DNA of 10,235 nt from Candidatus Pacearchaeota archaeon. Lineage in GTDB: Archaea; Nanobdellota; Nanobdellia; Pacearchaeales; GW2011-AR1. The DNA lies in the NCBI GenBank assembly GCA_014728565.1, contig WJLK01000059.1:1-10235 (forward strand). Reading direction: 5' to 3'. Every line of letters starts with the position of its first letter. Within the stretch, counting starts at the first letter, position 1. A program made the position numbers and the translations under genes. Below the pieces are notes generated by a model, which saw only the letters and a program-made list of their open reading frames with translations, had not been told where the DNA came from and searched no databases. Positions 5,401-10,235 of the stretch are shown piece by piece.

Positions 5401-5776
5401 CTACTCAGCTATAAGACCTCTGTCATAAGGTCTTTGAGGCGGACTTATTTTAGAAAGACCATCATTTCCTGGAAATATTAAGTGTATTTCTAAATACACG
5501 ACTAAATACACGAGAACCTTCTTTATAGGCACAGTTATAAAGAGCTTCAGCACTCCTAATCTGAGAACGATCTATAACATGAGGCAACCCTATATTTGCA
5601 ATACAGACTCCTAAACCAGCTACCTGGTCGTGAGTTATTGTTTCCTCAACCCCTTTTCTGAAACTTCTTGTAAATCTCTCTTCATTAAAATCTTCAGAAC
5701 CTAAATATACAATTTCATAAACATAAAATCCTTCTTCAATATTTCCTGGTAAAGCTTCAAATCTTTCTTCTATCAT
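5401..5776 (-). pseudogene. Frameshifted soluble protein, unknown function
   Basis: ATG 5785 opens the frame, but ATG 5776 lies 29 bases after TTTAAAAA and is the better leaderless start. The zero frame runs to TGA at 5464-5462 (DQVAGLGVCIANIGLPHVIDRSQIRSAEALYN is globular). In the +1 frame the text continues plausibly as PGNDGLSKISPPQRPYDRGLIAE to TAG at 5403-5401. Losing one T from the TTT run in AATATTTCC would join them into a protein of about 124 residues. Beside the junction, 12 bases are duplicated in tandem (SRVF twice in the protein), so the 3' end has seen slippage. It may be a true pseudogene, a sequencing error, or a gene that simply ends early. The family is not recognised. Confidence 0.55.
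5482..5513. repeat. 18-bp perfect dyad overlapping a 12-bp tandem duplication
   Basis: GTGTATTT-CT-AAATACAC (5482-5499) is a perfect 8-bp inverted repeat with a 2-bp centre. CTAAATACACGA is present twice in tandem (5490-5501, 5502-5513). Both lie in the 3' part of the leftward frameshifted gene. The duplication looks like replication slippage; the dyad may act as a hairpin or a binding site. Confidence 0.55.
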
Positions 5777-5797
5777 TAAAGACATATAAATTTGAGG

Positions 5798-5805
5798 TTT
5801 TTAAA
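5798..5805 (-). promoter_or_regulatory. TATA box deciding the start at 5776
   Basis: Minus-strand TTTAAAAA starts 29 bases before ATG 5776 but only 20 before ATG 5785. The spacing rule of the other genes favours 5776. Confidence 0.5.
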
Positions 5806-5828
5806 ATTTCCCTTTCATTTTTAATTCT

Positions 5829-6722
5829 TTACTTTCTTCTAGATTCATAATCTTCTGGAAAATATCTTCTAATATTCTCCTCTATAACCTCTCTTGCAGA
5901 ACTACTTACATCTTCTATTTCCTGCATTATTACTACTCTTCCCCGCCTTGTTGTAGCTCTTTTTAATGCTCTTGCAAGATTTGATTCATATTTTTTAGCA
6001 TCCTCAACATAATCTATATAAGCATCCTCTCCCACTAATATCCTATTATCTTTTTTACAGACAAATTTCTGATATAAAAGCCTGACATACTCCATTCCTC
6101 TTGCTTCAGGATTTTCTTCAGCAACATCTGGTTGCACTGAAAAAAGAACTCGAAATTCATGAGTTCTTAACATTCCCCAGAATTTTATAGCCTCAAAAAC
6201 ATCTCTGTCTCTGTAGTTTATTCCAGAACCAGAGGCTCTTCCTGAAGCAGATTCAGAAAGCTTTTGAAGTCTGTAATGTTCTCTCCATATATCTGCTCCT
6301 AATTGTTCATACTCTTCATCAGGAATTTCTTTTCCTCTATATTTCATTGCAAGATTTAAACACAGTTCATGAGTAATTGCAAACTGTCTTATCAGTTCTT
6401 CAGTTACTTCATCATTGTTTCTATATCTAATTTCACCTTCTTCTTCTGTTGTTCTCAAAGCCTTTCTAAGTCTTAGATAATAAAGAGATCTTGGATTCAT
6501 CTGGTCAAGTTTATCTAGATGAGATTTAATAGAACTCTTTATAACAAATTCATCAACAGCATCATAGAAAACTTCATTAGGATTTTGATTACTGGATTCT
6601 TGATTCTCTATTGCAACTCTTTGTTCCAAAACTCTTTCCTGAGCCATAGAGGAATTTTCCTGTCCAAGAACCAAACCTGCTGTTAATATGCCTGCAAGTC
6701 CCAGTAATTCTGCTCTCGCCAT
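5829..6722 (-). CDS. Exported or membrane-anchored helical protein, unknown function
   Basis: The product is 297 residues from ATG 6722, 32 bases after TTTAAATA. The N terminus has a short basic start and a hydrophobic core (LLGLAGILTAGLVLG, residues 6-20) followed by a polar QENSSMAQ, a likely Sec signal peptide or anchor. The mature part is almost all helical and highly charged (VTEELIRQFAITHELCLNLAMKYRGKEIPDEEYEQLGADIWREHYRLQ; DYVEDAKKYESNLARALKRATTRRGRVV), with a Gly/Ser linker in the middle (SESASGRASGSG). It ends RRYFPEDYESRRK. Only two cysteines remain in the mature part. No catalytic motif is seen. It would act at or outside the cell surface. With the exported protein at 8163 it makes two secreted proteins in an otherwise soluble cluster. 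Confidence 0.75.
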   Translation of the reverse strand: MARAELLGLAGILTAGLVLGQENSSMAQERVLEQRVAIENQESSNQNPNEVFYDAVDEFVIKSSIKSHLDKLDQMNPRSLYYLRLRKALRTTEEEGEIRYRNNDEVTEELIRQFAITHELCLNLAMKYRGKEIPDEEYEQLGADIWREHYRLQKLSESASGRASGSGINYRDRDVFEAIKFWGMLRTHEFRVLFSVQPDVAEENPEARGMEYVRLLYQKFVCKKDNRILVGEDAYIDYVEDAKKYESNLARALKRATTRRGRVVIMQEIEDVSSSAREVIEENIRRYFPEDYESRRK

Positions 6723-6746
6723 TTTATTTTATTGATTTCTTCAAAT

Positions 6747-6754
6747 TATTTAAA
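6747..6754 (-). promoter_or_regulatory. TATA box of the gene at 6722
   Basis: Minus-strand TTTAAATA starts 32 bases before the ATG, inside AATTTTTAAATAATTTGAA, a 19-base match to the promoter at 4964. Confidence 0.65.
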
Positions 6755-6809
6755 AATTATTGTAATCTGCTTTTAATTAAAAATAATACTCTGAACATTT
6801 TGCTGCTAA

Positions 6810-7152
6810 AACTTTTCTATAATCTCTTATTTTCTTATTGCTAAAAAACTTGAAAATCTTGCAGATAATTTAAATCATCTTACAAAACACCTTAATAAAA
6901 ATAAAATAAATCTGTCTGATAAAAATCATATGCTGAGGTTTATAAGAAAAATATTAAATAATTTTGAAAAATCTATTTTAAAGGATTTTACAAAAATTTT
7001 CCATACAACCTCTAAAAAAGAAAATTTATAACATAAAGGATAAGATAGCTTCTGATTATTTAAAAAAGATTTTAAGACTCTCAAAAGATGTTGAGGATGA
7101 GATTGTCATAACATCTTTTCATAACAAACTTTCTAGTGAAGAGATTATCTGA
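6810..7152 (+). pseudogene. Frameshifted small helical protein, unknown function
   Basis: From 6810 a frame runs to TAA at 7029-7031 and reads as a Lys/Asn-rich helical protein (AKKLENLADNLNHLTKHL; HMLRFIRKILNNFEKSILKDFTKIF). In the +1 frame the text goes on as YNIKDKIASDYLKKILRLSKDVEDEIVIT...SSEEII to TGA at 7150-7152. The change fits one extra A in the run of six at 7014-7019. The joined product would be about 110 residues. The first ATG in frame is at 6930; no upstream start is clear, though TTTAAAT at 6869-6875 could be its TATA box with a leader. A single repeat-like GCTAAAACTT lies at 6805. It looks like a coiled or helical-bundle protein; family not recognised. The GHKL ATPase gene follows after 71 bases. 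Confidence 0.5.
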
Positions 7153-7189
7153 TATTTCCAAAAACCAAGATTATTTAAATAAAAGAATC

Positions 7190-7207
7190 TTTAATACAAT
7201 ATAAATA
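7190..7207 (+). promoter_or_regulatory. TATA box region of the GHKL ATPase gene
   Basis: Two boxes are possible: TTTAATAC (7190-7197), 34 bases before ATG 7224, and TATAAATA (7200-7207), 27 bases before the second ATG at 7227. Either gives an almost leaderless message. Confidence 0.5.
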
Positions 7208-7223
7208 AAGTCATTTTATTAAA

Positions 7224-7730
7224 ATGATGGCTGAAACCCTTCCTGCTGTTGTATTTTCTACTAGCTTTTTAAATGATGGGAGTTCTTTTTATGCCTGGGT
7301 TTTTCCTAATTATAGAGCTAATGGAGAGAGAGTGGTTGATGAGATTGTTGATGTTTTTACAACTTCTCCTGGTTACCAGACTCATGAAATGAGAATAAGA
7401 ATGTTAGCTGAAGAATCTGTTGCAAATGCTATAAAACATGCTTATTCTGAAAGCAGTCCTAGAAATACTGTTCTAGTTACAGCACATATTCAAGAAGGTA
7501 TTGCCAGACTTGTAGTTGCAGATGATGGCCCTGGTTTTGACCCTGATTTAATCCCTGATCCTAGAGATGAGGAAAATCTTGACAAACCCAGTGGAAGAGG
7601 ATTACTTTTAATGAGTAATTTTTTAAGAGCATTAAATGGAGACATGCAGTATTTTAATAGATTCACAAATGAATCTTATTCTGGACCAAATATACTAAGA
7701 ATGACAATGGCAACATGCGCTGATAATTAA
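7224..7730 (+). CDS. RsbW-like GHKL ATPase (HATPase_c_2), serine kinase / anti-sigma type
   Basis: The product is 168 residues starting MMAE; the second Met may be the true start. All nucleotide-binding boxes of a stand-alone GHKL ATPase are present: N box LAEESVANAIKHAY (61-74) with Glu and Asn in place, G1 box VVADDGPGFDP (98-108), and G2 box SGRGLLLM (123-130). The usual length of RsbW/SpoIIAB proteins is about 130-160 residues. It has no sensor, receiver or membrane domain, so it is a solo kinase. In bacteria such proteins phosphorylate a STAS-domain anti-anti-sigma factor and bind sigma factors. In an archaeon without sigma factors the partner must differ; a STAS protein or PP2C phosphatase is not in this window. 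A related histidine-kinase or other GHKL role cannot be excluded. The gene is intact and well formed. Confidence 0.93.
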   Translation: MMAETLPAVVFSTSFLNDGSSFYAWVFPNYRANGERVVDEIVDVFTTSPGYQTHEMRIRMLAEESVANAIKHAYSESSPRNTVLVTAHIQEGIARLVVADDGPGFDPDLIPDPRDEENLDKPSGRGLLLMSNFLRALNGDMQYFNRFTNESYSGPNILRMTMATCADN

Positions 7731-7749
7731 TTTTATTTCAAATAAAATT
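7729..7749 (+). terminator. AT-only inverted repeat just after the ATPase stop, possible terminator
   Basis: A 10-base arm AATTTTATTT (7729-7738) and its complement AAATAAAATT (7740-7749) flank a single C, starting within the TAA stop. It has a T-rich first arm, as archaeal terminators do, but the stem is all A/T and weak. Confidence 0.35.
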
Positions 7750-7862
7750 TGAATAGATTTGGAGATGACCAAGAATCAGATTGAAGATATCCATTGTATC
7801 ATGATGACCAGAAAACTCTTGTAAGAGCTTTTGCAAATCCAGAACATTCTGGATCTATTTGA
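7749..7862 (+). pseudogene. Gene remnant with in-frame TGA
   Basis: The frame reads NRFGDDQESD, then TGA at 7782-7784, then RYPLYHDDQKTLVRAFANPEHSGSI and a second TGA at 7860. Residue choice and codons look like real coding sequence, but there is no start codon except TTG 7749. It follows the ATPase gene by 18 bases and could be the decayed remains of a downstream operon partner. An 18-bp perfect dyad, ATCCAGAA-CA-TTCTGGAT, lies at 7837-7854 within it. No family is recognised. Recoding of TGA is not supported, because long genes here contain none. Confidence 0.4.
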
Positions 7863-7874
7863 ATGTTTCACTAA

Positions 7875-8065
7875 CTAACCTAATCCAGCTATACTTCCTG
7901 CTAAAGCTGCTCCAATTACTATACATCTTAATAACCAGAATTTTTTATTCCTCTTTCCTGTCCGAAATCCATAACTAGAGGATAACCTTCATCTCTTCTA
8001 TCTGGATCTTCTATACCAATTATTCTATCATTTCCATAACCTTCACAATCCCAGGTATATGCCAT
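7875..8065 (-). pseudogene. Frameshifted small tail-anchored protein
   Basis: ATG 8065 lies 27 bases after TATATATT. The zero frame gives 45 residues (MAYTWDCEGYGNDRIIGIEDPDRRDEGYPL...) ending at TAA 7930-7928. In the -1 frame, entered at the run of six A (plus-strand T6 at 7941-7946), the text continues FWLLRCIVIGAALAGSIAGLG and stops with TAG at 7877-7875: a perfect C-terminal membrane helix after a basic stretch. One more A makes a 63-residue tail-anchored protein. The codons at the junction are ATA AAA AAT, which contain A-AAA-AAT, a slippery heptamer of the kind used for -1 ribosomal frameshifting in bacteria and viruses. So the gene may be broken, mis-sequenced, or able to make a soluble and a membrane form. 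It is too short to be found by ordinary gene length cut-offs. It is divergent from the gene at 8163. Confidence 0.65.
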
Positions 8066-8084
8066 ATAAAAACCAAGAATTTGA

Positions 8085-8092
8085 AATATATA
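8085..8092 (-). promoter_or_regulatory. TATA box of the gene at 8065
   Basis: Minus-strand TATATATT starts 27 bases before the ATG, which shows the frameshifted gene still has an intact promoter. Confidence 0.55.
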
Positions 8093-8132
8093 GTTTTTTT
8101 GTTTTATTAGTGGTTATTCTCACTAATCAGAT

Positions 8133-8140
8133 TATATAAA
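8133..8140 (+). promoter_or_regulatory. TATA box deciding the start of the gene at 8163
   Basis: TATATAAA starts 30 bases before ATG 8163. TCTCACTAATCAGAT just upstream again carries the TCACTA element seen before the boxes at 287 and 1247. Confidence 0.6.
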
Positions 8141-8162
8141 AACTTAAAAACAATTGTTTTCT

Positions 8163-8762
8163 ATGTGTAAAGTTAAGATGAGAAGATTAATAAGTCTAGG
8201 ACTTGCCTCAATTTTAGGAATTTCAGCTATGAATGCTGAAGCTTCAAGAACTTCTATGGAACAATATAAACCTTCTTTTGAGTTCTCAGTTAATGCTCCT
8301 GAAGTTTTAGAATTAGAAGAACTTCTTAGCAGGGTTAGTGATGCTTACAGAGATTTAACTAATTATGACTTATGGGAGAGAACAACCTCTGCTCATAAAA
8401 GCGAGACCCTTGAAACAAGCGCCAGTTATATAAAGCAAAATTCAGGAATCGCAAAATCTCTAATGAATTCTGAAGAACTACAGGATTATGAGAATTTCTG
8501 GAAAACTTTTGATATTGATAAGAGAATTGTTCAGTTGTATTTTGAAGAACCCTCTAATAAAGAGTATCTTGAAAAAGCAGCTGAAACACTTGCTATTATA
8601 TGGGGTATTCAGGAACGTTATGGCGGAGATTTTTCTGATTTTGAGAATCTTACTTCTCCTGAAAAAGAGGGCGAGAGAATTGTTATTTACTGGCACTGTA
8701 AGCATAGAAAGGATTTTAAAAATAGAGAGAAACAAACCTCTGATAGATTTAGAGTGAAGTGA
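8163..8762 (+). CDS. Exported protein of unknown function, 199 residues
   Basis: ATG 8163 is chosen from the TATA spacing; a TTG at 8154 would add three residues and ATG 8178 would remove five. The N terminus is a clear signal peptide: basic KVKMRR, hydrophobic LISLGLASILGISA, then MNAEAS with a likely cut after AEA (about residue 26). The mature part is acidic and helical (VLELEELLSRVSDAYRDLTNYDLWE; YLEKAAETLAIIWGIQERYGGDF) and ends in a very basic tail (HCKHRKDFKNREKQTSDRFRVK). One cysteine remains in the mature part. No family or active site is recognised. Like the 297-residue protein ending at 5829, it would act at the cell surface. The next gene starts 49 bases on with its own promoter. 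Confidence 0.75.
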   Translation: MCKVKMRRLISLGLASILGISAMNAEASRTSMEQYKPSFEFSVNAPEVLELEELLSRVSDAYRDLTNYDLWERTTSAHKSETLETSASYIKQNSGIAKSLMNSEELQDYENFWKTFDIDKRIVQLYFEEPSNKEYLEKAAETLAIIWGIQERYGGDFSDFENLTSPEKEGERIVIYWHCKHRKDFKNREKQTSDRFRVK

Positions 8763-8784
8763 GATTCTAAATTCTCAATAAGCT

Positions 8785-8792
8785 TTTATAGA
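8785..8792 (+). promoter_or_regulatory. TATA box of the TspO gene
   Basis: TTTATAGA starts 27 bases before ATG 8812, again implying a leaderless message. Confidence 0.6.
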
Positions 8793-8811
8793 TATCTTTC
8801 CTAATAGATTC

Positions 8812-9285
8812 ATGAAAATCAAAAATATTTTATTACTTGTTTTTTCAATTTTAATTTGCTTAGCAGCAGGATTCATAGGTTCTTTTTTTACATCATCTGC
8901 TATTCCTGAATGGTATTCTTCTTTAAATAAACCTTTTTTTAATCCTCCTAACTGGGTTTTTGCTCCTGTCTGGACAATCCTCTATGTTTTAATGGGAATT
9001 TCACTGTATTTTATTTTAGTAACAAAAAAACAGAAAATTAAAAGATTGACTCTGTTCTTCTTTTTTATACAACTTTTATTAAACACACTATGGTCAATTC
9101 TTTTCTTTGGATTAAAAAATCCTGTAATAGCTTTTGTAGAAATACTTTTTTTATGGGGCTTTATTCTTCTAACAATTATCTACACTTATAAAATATCAAG
9201 AATTTCCAGTTACCTGCTTATTCCCTATATTCTATGGGTGAGTTTTGCAGGCATTTTAAATATCTCAATTATCTTACTTAACTAA
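8812..9285 (+). CDS. tspO: TspO/MBR family tryptophan-rich membrane protein
   Basis: The product is 157 residues, the usual TspO length, with five membrane helices (about 5-27, 47-70, 78-100, 104-125, 132-155). Family landmarks are all present: IPEWYSSLNKPFFNPPNWVF (31-50), APVWTILYVLMGISLYF (51-67), QLLLNTLWSILFFGLKNP (87-104) with the conserved N and W, and PYILWVSFAGILN (138-150) with the typical W-x-x-F-A-x-x-L-N end. TspO proteins bind porphyrins, heme breakdown products or sterol-like ligands in the membrane and are linked to stress or tetrapyrrole control; the ligand here cannot be read from sequence. It converges with the gene at 9278, overlapping it by 8 bases at the 3' ends. It is the best conserved gene of the window and marks ordinary genome to the right of the ORFan region. 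Confidence 0.97.
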   Translation: MKIKNILLLVFSILICLAAGFIGSFFTSSAIPEWYSSLNKPFFNPPNWVFAPVWTILYVLMGISLYFILVTKKQKIKRLTLFFFFIQLLLNTLWSILFFGLKNPVIAFVEILFLWGFILLTIIYTYKISRISSYLLIPYILWVSFAGILNISIILLN

Positions 9286-9505
9286 TACTTCTGAGTTTTA
9301 TTGCAAGAACCATCAACCATATAGCAATACCTAATTTTCCTAGAATTACTATGGTTTTAACTATCTCTTTTAGCAGGAAACTTTCTTCAAAAATAAAAGG
9401 CAGTTTAGGAAGGGGATATAGTGCAAGTACTATTGCAAAAATAATTAAAGTGATTTTTAGTAAATCAATTAGAAATTTCTTACCTGATCTTCTATGCCTA
9501 GCCAT
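9278..9505 (-). CDS. Small two-helix membrane protein
   Basis: The product is 75 residues from ATG 9505. A basic start (MARHRRSGKK) is followed by helix 1 (FLIDLLKITLIIFAIVLALYPL, 11-32), a short loop with LPKLPFIFEES, and helix 2 (IVKTIVILGKLGIAIWLMVLAI, 48-69); it ends KLRSIS. The positive-inside rule puts both ends in the cytoplasm. It starts 20 bases after the stop of the gene at 9526 on the same strand with no TATA box of its own, so both form an operon; CAGG directly before the ATG is at most a poor ribosome binding site. Its 3' end overlaps TspO's 3' end by 8 bases. Family not recognised. Confidence 0.75.
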   Translation of the reverse strand: MARHRRSGKKFLIDLLKITLIIFAIVLALYPLPKLPFIFEESFLLKEIVKTIVILGKLGIAIWLMVLAIKLRSIS

Positions 9506-9525
9506 CCTGATTGTAATATTATTGA

Positions 9526-10059
9526 TTACTTTTTCTTGTTTTTTTCTTTTTTATTGTTGATGTCTTTTACTTTTTCATCCAGCTCTTTTATCTTCTCTTT
9601 CATCTCTTTTTTTTCCTGGATTTCCTCTTCTTTCTTTTGTTTTTGTTTTTTTACTTTTCCCTCTCTTGAAAATATAATTATATAACCTATTATTAGTACA
9701 AGAAAACCAACAACAGCATAAACTGATTTAAAAGGAAGAACAACAGATAGTTCAAAATAATCCTTTATAAAAATCCAGAATCTTGAAAAAAATATCAGAA
9801 TTAATACTCCAAGACCCGAACTAAATACAGGGGCTACTAGATTAAAAGGAAACCTTAAAACCCATAATATCTCATTAGCAAAACCAATAACTGCTATAAG
9901 AATTAAAAATCCAAGATTAGAATTAAAAAATTCTACTACAGAAACAAAACCCACTCCATCAATAATATAGGTCATTAAATTTGCAATTCCTAAAATTACT
10001 AAAAAACCAATAAAAACTCCAATACCTGAAATAATAACACCAAGTGTCTTTTTTGTCAT
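9526..10059 (-). CDS. Four-helix membrane protein with charged cytoplasmic coiled-coil tail
   Basis: The product is 177 residues from ATG 10059, 27 bases after TTTATACT. Membrane helices lie at about 5-32, 48-68, 78-98 and 110-130. From residue 132 the chain is a very charged Lys/Glu coiled coil (KQKQKKEEEIQEKKEMKEKIKELDEKVKDI) ending in a poly-Lys tail (KKEKNKKK). An even number of helices with a basic tail puts both ends inside. The tail could hold the protein to nucleic acid, ribosomes or a partner; this is inferred from charge only. It is the first gene of an operon with the two-helix protein that follows. Small membrane proteins with Lys/Glu tails are common in DPANN-type genomes. Family not recognised. 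Confidence 0.8.
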   Translation of the reverse strand: MTKKTLGVIISGIGVFIGFLVILGIANLMTYIIDGVGFVSVVEFFNSNLGFLILIAVIGFANEILWVLRFPFNLVAPVFSSGLGVLILIFFSRFWIFIKDYFELSVVLPFKSVYAVVGFLVLIIGYIIIFSREGKVKKQKQKKEEEIQEKKEMKEKIKELDEKVKDINNKKEKNKKK

Positions 10060-10078
10060 AATATTTTAAAGAAAAACC

Positions 10079-10088
10079 AGTATAAAAG
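10079..10088. promoter_or_regulatory. Shared divergent TATA box
   Basis: AGTATAAAAG reads as TTTATACT toward the leftward operon (27 bases before ATG 10059) and as TATAAAAG toward the rightward gene at 10174, where transcription would start near 10107 and leave a leader of about 65 bases. Use in the rightward direction is inferred. Confidence 0.45.
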
Positions 10089-10096
10089 CTTAAGGA

Positions 10097-10170
10097 TTTT
10101 TAGAGCGTGTCTAAAAAATAATTCTTTAAAGGAGGTTCACCTCATTTAACTAAGTAAAGAGGAGGTGAAC
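10097..10170 (+). promoter_or_regulatory. RNA leader with two hairpins, the second hiding the Shine-Dalgarno sequence
   Basis: Hairpin 1: TTTTTAGA (10097-10104), loop GCGTG, TCTAAAAA (10110-10117), an 8-bp stem. Hairpin 2: GTTCACCTC (10135-10143), 18-base loop, GAGGTGAAC (10162-10170), a 9-bp stem that pairs the ribosome binding site AGGAGGTGA before ATG 10174. A second SD-like AAAGGAGGT (10128-10136) precedes the anti-SD strand and could compete for it. The layout fits a translational switch; no known riboswitch class is recognised. If transcription starts near 10107, hairpin 1 would be partly outside the RNA and could instead be a DNA site. Confidence 0.5.
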
Positions 10171-10173
10171 ACA

Positions 10174-10235
10174 ATGAAATCTAATCTAATTCCGAGATGG
10201 AATCCGATTATTAATTCCATTAATAAGGGGTTTTC
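10174..10235 (+). CDS. Start of a gene with strong ribosome binding site (3' end cut by window)
   Basis: ATG 10174 follows AGGAGGTGA with about 5 bases between, an ideal Shine-Dalgarno site and the only strong one in the window. The 20 visible residues begin MKSNLIPRWNP and continue IINSINKGF; there is no signal peptide in this part. It uses CCG twice in 20 codons, a codon that is rare in the other genes, and with the SD signal this hints at a different expression mode or origin. Too little is visible to name a family. Confidence 0.65.
   Translation, partial: MKSNLIPRWNPIINSINKGF

Noticed and set aside
7749..7862. TGA read as a sense codon (selenocysteine or tryptophan)
   Set aside because: Intact long genes use TGG for Trp and contain no internal TGA, and TGA ends the genes at 4712 and 8163; a broken gene is simpler.
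8478..8757. Open frames on both strands inside the exported-protein gene
   Set aside because: They lie wholly within a gene with a clear signal peptide and promoter, and their Lys/Leu/Ile/Phe-rich text is what AT-rich DNA gives by chance.
9351..9685. Rightward Phe/Ser-rich frames opposite the membrane-protein operon
   Set aside because: They are complements of Lys/Glu-rich coding sequence and have no promoter at the expected distance.

Overview
The window reads as an AT-rich archaeal chromosome, most likely of a small-genome (DPANN-type) lineage; the lineage is an inference. The support is promoter architecture: nearly every gene on both strands has a TATA-like box (TTTAAATA, CTTAAATA, TTTAATAA, TTTATA or TATATAAA) whose first base lies 27-34 bases before the start codon, and no Shine-Dalgarno sequence. 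This is the pattern of leaderless archaeal transcripts. Arginine is written mostly as AGA. Only the last gene, cut by the right edge, has a strong Shine-Dalgarno sequence, and it lies inside a hairpin.

Layout. Positions 1-4188 hold mostly rightward genes: the tail of a small membrane protein, a cysteine-rich 100-residue protein, two small polar proteins, a ParB/sulfiredoxin-like protein with a DGNHR motif, and a 360-residue protein with a GNAT-like C-terminal half. The gaps after the small genes carry tandem operator-like repeats with about 20-bp spacing. Positions 4212-6722 hold five leftward genes with no recognisable family: two soluble unknowns, a small protein with a C-terminal membrane helix, a frameshifted gene and a 297-residue exported protein. 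Positions 6810-8762 hold a frameshifted helical gene, an RsbW-like GHKL ATPase, gene debris, a frameshifted small tail-anchored protein and an exported 199-residue protein. Positions 8812-10059 look like ordinary genome: TspO, convergent with a two-gene membrane-protein operon. A new gene begins at 10174.

The most notable pattern is fragmentation. Four genes (1625-1950, 5401-5776, 6810-7152, 7875-8065) run on in another frame after an early stop. Three of the four frame changes fit one-base changes in runs of six A on the sense strand. Two of these are small proteins whose only hydrophobic tail lies beyond the shift. More decayed stretches lie at 2699-3099 (one resembles a transglutaminase-like cysteine protease) and 7749-7862. 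The choices are homopolymer errors in the assembly, real gene decay, or frameshifting that makes soluble and membrane-anchored forms.

Apart from TspO, the GHKL ATPase and weaker fold-level matches (ParB/Srx, GNAT), the genes are not recognised. No integrase, transposase, tRNA, rRNA or CRISPR array was seen. The left 8.7 kb looks like an accessory region of small fast-evolving genes beside a conserved right flank; a mobile origin is possible but not shown.
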